64,000 nucleotides of DNA from Pedobacter schmidteae (GCF_900564155.1 NZ_LS999839.1:5453097-5517096), one strand, 5' to 3'; counted from the stretch's first letter, positions 44,222-52,121 are shown. Notes: generated by a model not told the origin, from the letters alone. Translations and numbers: made by a program.

Positions 44222-45847
44222 ATGATTTCAGTTTCTAATTTATCACTCCGTTACGGAAAAAGAACTTTATTTGAAGATGTCAACTTAAAATTTACCCATG
44301 GCAACTGCTATGGCGTAATTGGAGCTAACGGCGCAGGTAAATCGACTTTTCTTAAAATATTATCTGGTGAAGTGAGCCAGACTACAGGTAGTGTTGCTTT
44401 CACTCCCGGAGAACGCATGGCGGTTTTAAAACAAAACCACTATGAATTTGATGAATTCAGCGTTATTGAAACCGTAATGATGGGCCACAAAGAATTGTAC
44501 GACATCATGAAAGAGAAAGATGCCATTTATCTGAAAGAAGATTTTTCGGATAAAGACGGTGAACGCGCAGGAGAGCTGGAAAACAGATTTGCAGAAATGG
44601 ACGGCTGGAACATGGAAAGCAATGCCGCTACCATGCTTAGTAACCTTGGAATAAAAGAAGAATATCATTACAAACAGTTAAAAGAACTGGATGGTAACCA
44701 GAAAGTACGTGTGCTATTGGCACAAGCCTTATTTGGTAATCCGGATATTTTGCTATTGGATGAGCCTACCAACGACCTGGATATTGATACCATTGCATGG
44801 TTAGAAAATTTCCTGGCCGATTATCAAAACATTGTATTGGTGGTATCGCACGACAGGCACTTTTTAGATGCGGTTTGTACACATATCGTAGATATCGATT
44901 TCAGCAAAATGAGTATTTACTCCGGTAACTACACCTTCTGGTACGAGTCGAGCCAGCTGGCTTTAAAACAACGCAGCGACCAGAATAAAAAGCTGGAGGA
45001 GAAAGTTAAAGAATTACAGGAGTTTATACAGCGCTTTAGCGCCAATGCCTCTAAGTCGAAACAGGCAACTTCACGTAAAAAAGCCCTTGATAAGATCGAC
45101 ATCTCGGAAATTAAGGCTTCCAGCCGTAAATATCCGGCCATTTTATTCAACAACCTGGGCCGCGAAGCAGGTGATCAGATTTTGCAGGTAGAAAACCTTT
45201 CCTGCACCTTAAATGGTGAAGTGATGTTTAAAAATGTAAGCTTCATGGTAAATAAAGGCGATAAAATTGCGGTTTTATCTCAAAACAGTCTGGCTACCAC
45301 CGCCTTTTACAACATACTTACAGAACGCGAAAAAAACTATACCGGAGAATTTAAGTTTGGGGTAACCATTAATATGGCCGACATCCCTAACGACAACTCT
45401 GTTTATTTTGAAAATAAAGACGAAAACCTGGTAGACTGGTTGCGCGAGTATTCAGGTACCGATCAGGATGAACAATTTGTAAGAAGCTTTCTGGGCAGAA
45501 TGCTTTTCTCAGGCGAAGAGGTATTGAAAAATGTTAAAGTGCTGTCCGGAGGTGAAAAGATGCGTTGCGTGTTCTCTCAAATGATGTTAAAACATGCCAA
45601 CTTGTTGTTGTTTGATGAGCCAACCAATCACCTCGACCTCGAATCGATTACCGCATTAAACAATGGTTTAAAAGACTTTAAAGGTACAGCATTGTTCACC
45701 TCACGAGATCATGCTTTAACTGAGTCTGTAGCTACACGTATTATCGAACTGACCCCTAAGGGTGCCATTGATAAAATGATGACGTATGACGAATACATTA
45801 GCAGCGCTGATGTTGCGGAATTGAGGGCGCAGATGTATTCAAAATAA
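44222..45847 (+). CDS. ABC-F family ATPase (YbiT-like)
   Basis: A 541-residue soluble protein with two ABC domains and no membrane segments. Domain 1 has Walker A GANGAGKST and LLLDEPTNDLDID; domain 2 has signature LSGGEKMRC and LLLFDEPTNHLDLES. The second Walker A is degenerate (AVLSQNSLATT instead of GxxGxGKS/T), as in YbiT-like members. A charged linker (about 240-320) contains the ribosome-contacting P-site tether, KKLEEKVKELQEFI. ABC-F proteins bind the ribosomal E site and help stalled ribosomes. Single gene with own terminator. Confidence 0.9.
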   Translation: MISVSNLSLRYGKRTLFEDVNLKFTHGNCYGVIGANGAGKSTFLKILSGEVSQTTGSVAFTPGERMAVLKQNHYEFDEFSVIETVMMGHKELYDIMKEKDAIYLKEDFSDKDGERAGELENRFAEMDGWNMESNAATMLSNLGIKEEYHYKQLKELDGNQKVRVLLAQALFGNPDILLLDEPTNDLDIDTIAWLENFLADYQNIVLVVSHDRHFLDAVCTHIVDIDFSKMSIYSGNYTFWYESSQLALKQRSDQNKKLEEKVKELQEFIQRFSANASKSKQATSRKKALDKIDISEIKASSRKYPAILFNNLGREAGDQILQVENLSCTLNGEVMFKNVSFMVNKGDKIAVLSQNSLATTAFYNILTEREKNYTGEFKFGVTINMADIPNDNSVYFENKDENLVDWLREYSGTDQDEQFVRSFLGRMLFSGEEVLKNVKVLSGGEKMRCVFSQMMLKHANLLLFDEPTNHLDLESITALNNGLKDFKGTALFTSRDHALTESVATRIIELTPKGAIDKMMTYDEYISSADVAELRAQMYSK

Positions 45848-45884
45848 CCCGTTCTATGAAGAGGCCTATTTTGTTTAAAACAGG

Positions 45885-45920
45885 AAAAAAAGCGTTATGG
45901 TAATCCATAACGCTTTTTTT
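45885..45920 (+). terminator. Strong terminator after the ABC-F gene
   Basis: A 16-bp perfect stem AAAAAAAGCGTTATGG / CCATAACGCTTTTTTT with a TAAT loop. Confidence 0.92.
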
Positions 45921-46060
45921 ATGCTGGCTTCTATACCTGGTTGGTCATCTATGTAATTAAAAGTTTGCGCCACCGCTATCGGTTCCGAAATCCCCGTACT
46001 TTCAATAATCAGCTGTTTTACCGCTGCCCGGAAAACCACTATGCACAGTTACAGGTAATC
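45921..46060 (-). pseudogene. Fragment of a COG0523 (CobW-like) GTPase / zinc metallochaperone gene
   Basis: Minus-strand translation across about 46030-45935 reads AAVKQLIIESTGISEP then IAVAQTFNYIDDQPG. The IIESTGISEP block is the hallmark of the COG0523/G3E GTPases (CobW/ZigA/YeiR). Only about 45 codons are recognisable, an in-frame stop and loss of the preceding C-x-C-C metal motif mark the 5' side, and the 3' side runs into the ABC-F terminator. This is a decayed remnant beside a metal-type operator at 46068. Confidence 0.75.
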
Positions 46061-46067
46061 TTTCCAA

Positions 46068-46082
46068 TGCAATTATGTTGCA
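46068..46082. promoter_or_regulatory. Palindrome 1, TGCAA-N5-TTGCA (candidate Zur operator)
   Basis: TGCAATTATGTTGCA: perfect 5-bp arms with a 5-bp spacer. It lies between the COG0523 remnant and merC, 40 bp (about four helical turns) from palindrome 2. Confidence 0.65.
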
Positions 46083-46107
46083 AATATATTACACTTCATT
46101 TCACAAA

Positions 46108-46132
46108 TGCAACTTTATTGCTTTTATATTTG
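46108..46132 (+). promoter_or_regulatory. Palindrome 2 plus -7 element upstream of merC
   Basis: TGCAACTTTATTGCT (46108-46122) has the same architecture as palindrome 1, extended symmetrically as AAA-n-GCAA / TTGC-n-TTT. Two bases later comes TATATTTG (46125-46132), an exact TAnnTTTG -7 element 22 bp before the merC ATG. Binding here would block the promoter. Confidence 0.7.
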
Positions 46133-46154
46133 CAGCAATAAAAAATAACAAACC

Positions 46155-46547
46155 ATGATAAAACTTACGAAACCACCCGTTAAAACATCCAGATTAGATC
46201 AGATAGGCATTACAGCTTCACTGGCTTGCGCCATACATTGCGCGGCCCTACCCTTTCTCATCAGCATACTTCCATTGTGGGGCTTGAGTTTCCTGGCCGA
46301 TAGCTGGGTAGAAATCGGCATGATCTGCCTCTCCTTGCTGATCGGTTTCTGGTCATTAGGCACTTCATTCCCAAAACACAAAAAAATAATCCCAATGGGG
46401 GTATTGCTTGCAGGATTTATATTGATCGCCTCGGGACATTACTTTATTGAAAATTTAGAGGCTGTACTTATTCCCTTGGGTGGCTTTACTATAGCCGCTG
46501 CCCATTTTATCAACTGGAGATACAGCCGTGTCTGTACCCATAAATAG
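46155..46547 (+). CDS. MerC-domain membrane protein
   Basis: A 130-residue protein with four membrane helices. The first helix has CAIHC (C25-C29), the metal-site pattern of MerC-domain proteins; LPFLISILPLWGL follows. MerC family members move divalent metals such as Hg(II) or, in Bacteroidota, probably zinc or another transition metal. No merA, merR or merT is present, and the gene lies under a TGCAA-N5-TTGCA operator/promoter, so a role in zinc homeostasis is more likely than mercury resistance. Transcription appears to stop at the palindrome 35 bp downstream. Confidence 0.85.
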   Translation: MIKLTKPPVKTSRLDQIGITASLACAIHCAALPFLISILPLWGLSFLADSWVEIGMICLSLLIGFWSLGTSFPKHKKIIPMGVLLAGFILIASGHYFIENLEAVLIPLGGFTIAAAHFINWRYSRVCTHK

Positions 46548-46581
46548 CACAACCCCTCAGCAGTAGCAAATACTTTACACG

Positions 46582-46618
46582 AATAGCATATGCAATTTAA
46601 TTGCATATGCTATTTTTG
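46582..46618 (+). promoter_or_regulatory. Palindrome 3: perfect 33-bp dyad plus -7 element of the metal operon
   Basis: Two perfect 15-nt arms (AATAGCATATGCAAT / ATTGCATATGCTATT) flank TTA at 46582-46614. The core TGCAATTTAATTGCA (46591-46605) has the same TGCAA-N5-TTGCA form as the two sites upstream of merC. TATTTTTG (46611-46618) overlaps the right arm and matches TAnnTTTG, 17 bp before the micro-lipoprotein ATG. The same dyad followed by T5 could also end the merC transcript. Confidence 0.75.
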
Positions 46619-46635
46619 CCTAACTCACATTCAAC

Positions 46636-46764
46636 ATGAACAAGAAATTATTATTTGCCGTATTTTTAGCCTTTGTAAGTATGATCAGCCCGGGATGCAA
46701 ACACGAAAAGGTGGATGGGAAAAAACTGTATTTAAAGTATTTAAACCATCATTTAAGTAAATAA
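46636..46764 (+). CDS. 42-residue micro-lipoprotein, first gene of the metal operon
   Basis: The frame ATG 46636 to TAA 46762-46764 encodes a lipoprotein signal MNKKLLFAVFLAFVSMISPG followed by the lipidated Cys. Only 22 residues remain after cleavage (CKHEKVDGKKLYLKYLNHHL, then SK), basic and with three His. It sits 17 bp after a perfect -7 element and 4 bp before the ATPase gene, so it is translated with the operon. In the Pseudomonas MacB-like zinc operon (PA4063-PA4066), the first slot is a His-rich periplasmic protein; this may be its minimal counterpart or a coupling leader. Confidence 0.6.
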   Translation: MNKKLLFAVFLAFVSMISPGCKHEKVDGKKLYLKYLNHHLSK

Positions 46765-46768
46765 CCTT

Positions 46769-47398
46769 ATGATTTCATTAAAATCAGTTTCGCATGAATA
46801 CCCTGGTGGTCATGCCATTTCGTTTAAAGACTGGCAAATAAACAATGGAACGCAATGGTTGCTATTGGGCGAGTCGGGCAGTGGAAAAACCACTTTGTTG
46901 CATATACTAACCGGTATACTACAGCCTGCTAAAGGAGAAGTATACATCAACGACACATCGATTTACGGATTATCGTCGAAAGCATTGGACCAATTCAGGG
47001 GTCAGAATATCGGAATCATCTTTCAGCGCCCGCATCTGATCAAAAGTCTGAGTATAGCCGACAACCTGGTGCTGGCTCAAAGTTTTGCAGGTTTGCCGGC
47101 CGACTTGCACCGTGTAAATGAAGTGTTGACCTCACTTGGCATAGCCGATAAGAAAAAATCTTATCCAAACGAACTGAGTCATGGGCAGTTGCAGCGTGTT
47201 TCTATTGCCAGGGCTGTAATCAATAAGCCAGCCCTGCTGATTGCAGACGAACCTACTTCCAGTCTGGATGACAAAAACGCAACGGCAGTATTGTCGTTAC
47301 TCATGCAACAGTCCGGCCTTAACCAGGCTACACTGGTAGTCGCTACACACGACAAAAGAGTGAAAGATGCATTTACAAATACTTACGAATTATCATGA
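46769..47398 (+). CDS. ABC transporter ATPase (LolD/MacB-like)
   Basis: A 209-residue ATPase. Walker A GESGSGKTT (34-42), Q-loop IIFQRPHLI, signature LSHGQLQRV (Gly to His in the second position), Walker B ALLIADEPTSSLDD and switch His in VATHDKR. It is the type that works with FtsX-like permeases in MacB/LolCDE mechanotransmission rather than channel transport. The stop overlaps the permease start by 4 bp (ATGA). In the putative zinc operon it would power the permease below. Confidence 0.9.
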   Translation: MISLKSVSHEYPGGHAISFKDWQINNGTQWLLLGESGSGKTTLLHILTGILQPAKGEVYINDTSIYGLSSKALDQFRGQNIGIIFQRPHLIKSLSIADNLVLAQSFAGLPADLHRVNEVLTSLGIADKKKSYPNELSHGQLQRVSIARAVINKPALLIADEPTSSLDDKNATAVLSLLMQQSGLNQATLVVATHDKRVKDAFTNTYELS

Positions 47399-48663
47399 GC
47401 CCATTAAAAATAAGCTGGAAAAGTTTATGGTCTAAACCCTTATCAGCAGCATTAAACATCATGCTGGTCGCTTTTGGCACAGGAATTCTGACCATTCTAT
47501 TGCTGGCTTCAACCCAGATCGGAGAAAAACTGGACAACAATTCAAAAGATATAGACCTGGTTGTCGGTGCAAAAGGTAGTCCGCTACAACTCATTTTAAG
47601 CAGTATTTATTATATCGATTTTCCAACTGGTAATATTCCTTTAAAACAGGCTATGGAACTGGCCCGCAGCCCCTTTGTAAAACGCGCGGTACCATTGGCA
47701 CTGGGCGACAATTACAATGGCGTCCGCATTGTAGGCACCGACAGCAATTTTGTAAGCCTTTATCAATTAAAAACCAGCGCCGGAAAGTTCTGGCAAAAGG
47801 ATTTCGAGACCACCATAGGTGCCGGAGTGGCCAAAAGTCAGGGGCTTAAAATTGGTGATACTTTTTACGGCGCACATGGCTTAACCGGGAGTAGTGATGT
47901 GCATAAAAGTCATCAATACACGGTATCAGGGATACTGGAGCCTCAGGGAAATGTAACCGACAACCTGATCCTTACCAATGTAGCCAGTGTATGGAAAATG
48001 CACGATGATCATGGCGAAGAAGCACATCAGCATGAAGAAGGCGAACACCATCATCATGAGGAAGGAGAAGCACATGATCATGGCGAAGAACATCATCAGC
48101 ACAATGAAAGTGCCGACCAATCCCGGGAACTGACTTCTTTACTGATCCAGTACCGATCCCCAATGTCGGTGGCCATGTTTCCGCGACTGGTTAATGAAAC
48201 CACAAACATGCAAGCAGCTTCACCCGCCCAGGAAAGTACCCGTCTTTTCTCTTTAATAGGCATTGGTGTGGATACTTTGCAATGGTTTGCTGTCCTCATT
48301 ATGCTCATTGCAGCCATCAGTGTATTTGTAAATCTGTACAATTCGTTAAAAGAAAGAAATTACGATCTGGCCATTATGCGCACATTAGGTGCTTCCAGAA
48401 CAAAATTATTTGTCATCATTATTGCCGAAGGCGTGATGCTCACACTGGCAGGAACCCTTATCGGCATTGCGCTGGGGCATGTGGTATTGGAGTTTATCGG
48501 GCACAACCAGGAAAGCAGTCAGGCACAACTTAGTGGTTTTGTTTTACTTTATGATGAAATATATCTATTTGTTGCCGGCCTGGCGATTGGTATATTTGCG
48601 GCTATAATACCTGCCGTGCAGGCATACCGGTCAAACATTTCAAAAATATTGTCCAAAAATTAA
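47395..48663 (+). CDS. FtsX/MacB-like permease with a histidine-rich periplasmic loop
   Basis: A 422-residue membrane protein with one N-terminal helix (about 20-42), a large periplasmic domain (about 45-290) and three C-terminal helices (about 295-320, 345-370, 385-410), the MacB/FtsX topology. FtsX motifs include LYNSLKERNYDLAIMRTLGA. Near residues 203-238 the periplasmic domain has 13 His in about 34 residues, interspersed with Glu and Asp (EHHHHEEGEAHDHGEEHHQH). This is a strong Zn(II)/Ni(II)-binding signal. It is coupled to the ATPase by overlap and followed by DUF3299 and a Fur-family gene. Confidence 0.88.
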   Translation: MSPLKISWKSLWSKPLSAALNIMLVAFGTGILTILLLASTQIGEKLDNNSKDIDLVVGAKGSPLQLILSSIYYIDFPTGNIPLKQAMELARSPFVKRAVPLALGDNYNGVRIVGTDSNFVSLYQLKTSAGKFWQKDFETTIGAGVAKSQGLKIGDTFYGAHGLTGSSDVHKSHQYTVSGILEPQGNVTDNLILTNVASVWKMHDDHGEEAHQHEEGEHHHHEEGEAHDHGEEHHQHNESADQSRELTSLLIQYRSPMSVAMFPRLVNETTNMQAASPAQESTRLFSLIGIGVDTLQWFAVLIMLIAAISVFVNLYNSLKERNYDLAIMRTLGASRTKLFVIIIAEGVMLTLAGTLIGIALGHVVLEFIGHNQESSQAQLSGFVLLYDEIYLFVAGLAIGIFAAIIPAVQAYRSNISKILSKN

Positions 48664-48670
48664 AAGAACA

Positions 48671-49129
48671 ATGCATACATCCAATATGATCATAAAGAAA
48701 GTAGTACTGGTTATTTTGCTGTTTACAGGTTTTGCCGTTAAGGCACAACACAATCCCAACGACCAGATCAATTCAGACAACTGGGAAATTGTAGGAGGTG
48801 TAGATTTCAAAATTGTAAAAGATACCGAGATGCAGGCGATTTTTACGCCCGAGATAAAAAAATATGCGAATAAACCTTTTGAATTGGAAGGATATATCGT
48901 ACCCATTAAAGATGGCATGAAACAAACAAAATTCATGTTATCTACCCTGCCCATCAATCAATGTTTTTATTGTGGGAAAAATGGGGTCCCAATTATGGTT
49001 TTGGTAGAAATGACCGAGCCCATTAAATTCACCTATAAAACGGTAACTGTAAAAGGAACACTAAAGTTAAATCCCGGTAATGCCATGGATAATCCACCGA
49101 TTGCCCTGGTAGCCGCCAAAATAATATAA
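48671..49129 (+). CDS. DUF3299 exported protein
   Basis: A 152-residue protein with an N-terminal signal (MIIKKVVLVILLFTGFAVKA, from the second ATG at 48686, cut before QHN). DUF3299 pattern: IFTPEIKKYANKPFELEGYI, VPIKDGMKQTKFMLS, and the C-x-x-C site QCFYCGKNGVP, then VTVKGTLKLN. The Cys pair suggests metal or redox activity. DUF3299 follows a MacB-like ABC pair in the Pseudomonas zinc-responsive operon, as here. Gap to the permease is 7 bp and to the fur-family gene 2 bp. Confidence 0.82.
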   Translation: MHTSNMIIKKVVLVILLFTGFAVKAQHNPNDQINSDNWEIVGGVDFKIVKDTEMQAIFTPEIKKYANKPFELEGYIVPIKDGMKQTKFMLSTLPINQCFYCGKNGVPIMVLVEMTEPIKFTYKTVTVKGTLKLNPGNAMDNPPIALVAAKII

Positions 49130-49131
49130 TC

Positions 49132-49551
49132 ATGAGTATTGATCCGGTTAGCCTGTTAAAAGAGCACGATTTAAAACATACCAAACAACGTGTGAGGGTT
49201 TTAGAAGAGATTGCTTTGGATACCGTAGCCATTTCGCAGCCCGACCTCGAAAAAAAACTGGGCAAAGAAATTGACCGTGTAACCTTATACCGGATATTAA
49301 ATACTTATGAAGAAAAGGGAATTCTGCACAGGATTATGGATATGCATGGAACGGCCAATTATGCCATTTGCTCTTCCTCCTGTACGGAAGCGCATCACCA
49401 TGATGAGCATGTACATTTTAATTGTACCAATTGCTTTAAAATTTATTGTCTTGAGGTAGAAGTACCCCGCATCAAAATGCCTAAAGGATTCACCGCAAAT
49501 GCCGTAAGCTCTACAGCTTACGGCATTTGCGATAAATGTAATGCGATTTAG
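49132..49551 (+). CDS. Fur-family metalloregulator, probably Zur
   Basis: A 139-residue repressor. The winged helix contains LKHTKQRVRVLEEI and DRVTLYRILNTYEEKGILHR. The C-terminal part has the structural Zn site CxxC (FNCTNC, and GICDKC at the end) and a His-rich sensing segment EAHHHDEHVHF. The gene closes the operon that its product probably represses, through the TGCAA-N5-TTGCA sites. Zur is favoured over Fur or PerR because of the metal-handling neighbours, the COG0523 remnant and the MerC gene. The last ~40 bp form a perfect inverted repeat inside the coding sequence. Confidence 0.85.
   Translation: MSIDPVSLLKEHDLKHTKQRVRVLEEIALDTVAISQPDLEKKLGKEIDRVTLYRILNTYEEKGILHRIMDMHGTANYAICSSSCTEAHHHDEHVHFNCTNCFKIYCLEVEVPRIKMPKGFTANAVSSTAYGICDKCNAI
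49494..49531. other. Perfect 17-bp hairpin inside the end of the fur-family gene
   Basis: The arms CGCAAATGCCGTAAGCT and AGCTTACGGCATTTGCG are separated by CTAC. It lies about 18 bp before the stop and encodes TANAVSSTAYGICD-like residues. No T-run follows. It may slow or end transcription between the convergent zur-like and slyD genes. Confidence 0.75.
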
Positions 49552-50048
49552 TGACCTGAATGACCGTCAGCACCGTGTGCGTGACCATGAGCCAATTCTT
49601 CTTCTGTAGCTTCACGTACAGCTAAAATTTCACCTGCAAAAATCAGGTCTTTACCAGCCATAGGGTGGTTCAAATCAACATTAACCACATCTTCATGTAC
49701 TGCAGTAACTCCTGCCCTGAAATGATTGCCTTGATTATCCTGTAAAGGAATAACGTCACCTACAGCAGGCAATCCGGCTTCTTTAAACATATCAATTGGC
49801 AAATCAGCAAATGCTCCCGGATCAATCTCTCCGTAGCCATCAGCTGCCGAAAGCTCAAAACCGTAAGTATCACCAACGTTTAAGCCAGCCAGGTGTTCTT
49901 CAAATTTTGGCAGCATCATTCCTGCGCCATATAAAAAAACAAGTGGATTTTCCTTCTCTGTTTTTTCTACAAAAACCTGTTGTCCTTCTTCATTAGTCGT
50001 ATGCAATTCGTACGTTAATGATACCACTGTATTGGGTTTAATACTCAT
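49548..50048 (-). CDS. slyD: FKBP-type peptidyl-prolyl isomerase, SlyD-like
   Basis: A 166-residue protein with the SlyD order: FKBP part 1 (VVSLTYELHT..., GAGMMLPKFEEHLAGLNVGD), the inserted chaperone flap (EIDPGAFADLPIDMF...), then FKBP part 2 (VNVDLNHPMAGKDLIFAGEI). The C-terminal HGHAHGADGHSGH binds metal ions in relatives. It catalyses proline isomerisation and protects folding proteins. It is convergent with the fur-family gene (4-bp overlap) and upstream of no shared operon except yyaL on the same strand, which lies before it. Confidence 0.9.
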   Translation of the reverse strand: MSIKPNTVVSLTYELHTTNEEGQQVFVEKTEKENPLVFLYGAGMMLPKFEEHLAGLNVGDTYGFELSAADGYGEIDPGAFADLPIDMFKEAGLPAVGDVIPLQDNQGNHFRAGVTAVHEDVVNVDLNHPMAGKDLIFAGEILAVREATEEELAHGHAHGADGHSGH

Positions 50049-50055
50049 TATATTG

Positions 50056-52071
50056 TTATTTAGTTATCAATGTTAATGCTTCATCAACGGTAGATACCGG
50101 CAACTGGCACACTTTATTTCGGCAAATATAGATTTTTGTTTCAATGCTTTGCTTATCTTTTAACAAAGGTAGCCTTGAATTTATTCCTCCCAACGTAATT
50201 TTATTGGGAATATAGTATTTATTAAACGCTCCTTTTATCTTTTCCAGCTCACTGCCCGTCAAAGCGACTTCATTTACACCAAACACAGCTTCCAAAAGCT
50301 GAATGGCCCAATTGGCATAAGCCGACCCATACGTTTTAATCTGAGGTAGCACGGCAGCCAGCATACCTTCAGCCTTAAAGCCATACAACTCTTCGTCAAA
50401 CAACAAGCCCAATTTGTGCAGGTTTTGTGCCATAACTGAATTAGAAGCAGAGATCACATTATCCATAATCTCATGTTTACGCGCGATCAGCGCCTCTCCC
50501 GTTCCGGCAGTATAAAACAACATCGGGCTATCTGCATCCTCAAAATGCTGCAACACATAATCCGTCAACTTCCTGCCCTCTATCAACCATTTCTCATCAA
50601 AATCATATTGATACAAAGCAATCAATGCCTCAATAAAGAAAGCATAATCGTCCAGAAAGCCCGGAATAGTGGCTTTACCATTCTTGAAATTCCGGTACAG
50701 TCCGCCATCAGCCGTCCTTAAATTTGTCAGCATAAATACTGCTGCCCTTTTGGCCAGCGCGTAATAATGTGGTTGATTAAATATTCCCGCACTTTCTGCC
50801 AGCCCCTTTATGGTCATGGCATTCCAGGCCGTTAAACATTTATCATCCAGACCTGGCCGTACTCTTTTGCTACGTTCCTGAAGCAACTGCTCTTTTGCAG
50901 CCTTTATTTTCTGCTGCAGCAGCACAATCGAAATGCCTTTGACATCAGCATATTCCTCTTCATCAAATTTCCTGAGCAGAATATTGGTTTGTTCCTCCTC
51001 CCAGTTTCCCTCTTCAGTTACATTAAAATAATCGGCCAGCAACACGGCGTTCTCTCCAAGTACGGCATCAAATTCGGCTTTATCCCATACATAAAATTTC
51101 CCTTCTACCCCTTCACTATCGGCATCCAGCGCAGCATAAAACAAGCCTTCAGGCGAAGTCATCTCTCTTTCCAGCCAGGCAATGCTTTCTTCGGCAACCT
51201 CTTTAAACAATAAAGATTTCGAATACTGGTAGGCCTCGGCATACAAGCTAATCAGTTGGGCATTGTCGTACAACATTTTTTCAAAATGCGGCACATGCCA
51301 GTCCCCATCAACCGAATACCGGGCAAAACCGCCACCAATATGATCATAAATACCACCCATAGCCATCTTTTCTAAAGTAAGCAGGGCCGAAACATGCGTA
51401 GCATCATCCTTCATCAGGTGACTGTAACGCAACATAAACTGCCAGTTGTTGGGTAGCGGAAACTTTGGTGCGCGGTCATATCCCCCTTCAGCCATGTCAA
51501 AATACCTTTTCCAGGGTTCAATAATTTCTGTTAAATGTACGGTTGTATAAGCCTCTGTTTTAATATCGGGAATGATTTTTTCGGCATTACGGATACCATC
51601 TGTTAACCGTTCGGCATACTGTACCGCCTTTTCAGGCTCATTTTTCCACATATCAGCTACACTCAGCAATACATTGATCCAGTCGGCCTTCTTAAAATAA
51701 GTACCGCCATATATAGGGCGCTGATCGGGCAAACAAATACAGTTTAAGGGCCAGCCCCCACTCCCCGTCATCAGTTGTATAGCCAGCATATAAATCTGAT
51801 CTATATCCGGACGTTCCTCCCTGTCTACCTTTATACAAACATAATGCTGGTTCATTACCTCGGCCACCTCATGGTTTTCAAAACTTTCCCGTTCCATCAC
51901 GTGACACCAGTGGCAGGCCGAATAACCTATGCTGACCAATATCAGTTTGTTTTCATTTTTTGCCTTCAATAAGGCTTCTTCGCCCCACTCGTACCAATTT
52001 ACCGGGTTATAAGCATGCTGTAACAAATATGGTGAAGAGGCTTTAATTAAGCTATTGGGTTCTGTATTCAT
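50056..52071 (-). CDS. YyaL-like protein: DUF255 thioredoxin domain plus alpha/alpha-barrel
   Basis: A 671-residue protein. The N-terminal DUF255 thioredoxin-like domain (about 1-165) has SACHWCHVMERESF with the CxxC pair, and LNCICLPDQRPIYGGTYF. The rest (about 190-660) is a (alpha/alpha)6 barrel related to epimerases (GGGFARYSVDGDWHVPHFEKMLY, DDKCLTAWNAMTIKGLAES, GFLDDYAFFIEALIALYQ). Such proteins (spermatogenesis-associated protein 20 homologues) have no settled activity. It lies 7 bp upstream of slyD on the same strand. Confidence 0.88.
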   Translation of the reverse strand: MNTEPNSLIKASSPYLLQHAYNPVNWYEWGEEALLKAKNENKLILVSIGYSACHWCHVMERESFENHEVAEVMNQHYVCIKVDREERPDIDQIYMLAIQLMTGSGGWPLNCICLPDQRPIYGGTYFKKADWINVLLSVADMWKNEPEKAVQYAERLTDGIRNAEKIIPDIKTEAYTTVHLTEIIEPWKRYFDMAEGGYDRAPKFPLPNNWQFMLRYSHLMKDDATHVSALLTLEKMAMGGIYDHIGGGFARYSVDGDWHVPHFEKMLYDNAQLISLYAEAYQYSKSLLFKEVAEESIAWLEREMTSPEGLFYAALDADSEGVEGKFYVWDKAEFDAVLGENAVLLADYFNVTEEGNWEEEQTNILLRKFDEEEYADVKGISIVLLQQKIKAAKEQLLQERSKRVRPGLDDKCLTAWNAMTIKGLAESAGIFNQPHYYALAKRAAVFMLTNLRTADGGLYRNFKNGKATIPGFLDDYAFFIEALIALYQYDFDEKWLIEGRKLTDYVLQHFEDADSPMLFYTAGTGEALIARKHEIMDNVISASNSVMAQNLHKLGLLFDEELYGFKAEGMLAAVLPQIKTYGSAYANWAIQLLEAVFGVNEVALTGSELEKIKGAFNKYYIPNKITLGGINSRLPLLKDKQSIETKIYICRNKVCQLPVSTVDEALTLITK

Positions 52072-52121
52072 GCTATAAAGATAAAATTTATGTCGTACTT
52101 TTACGTTAAAGCCTGGTCACA

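Noticed and set aside
47926..48163. Met/Phe-rich and His/Arg-rich frames antisense to the permease His-loop
   Set aside because: Their composition simply mirrors the repetitive His/Glu codons on the other strand.
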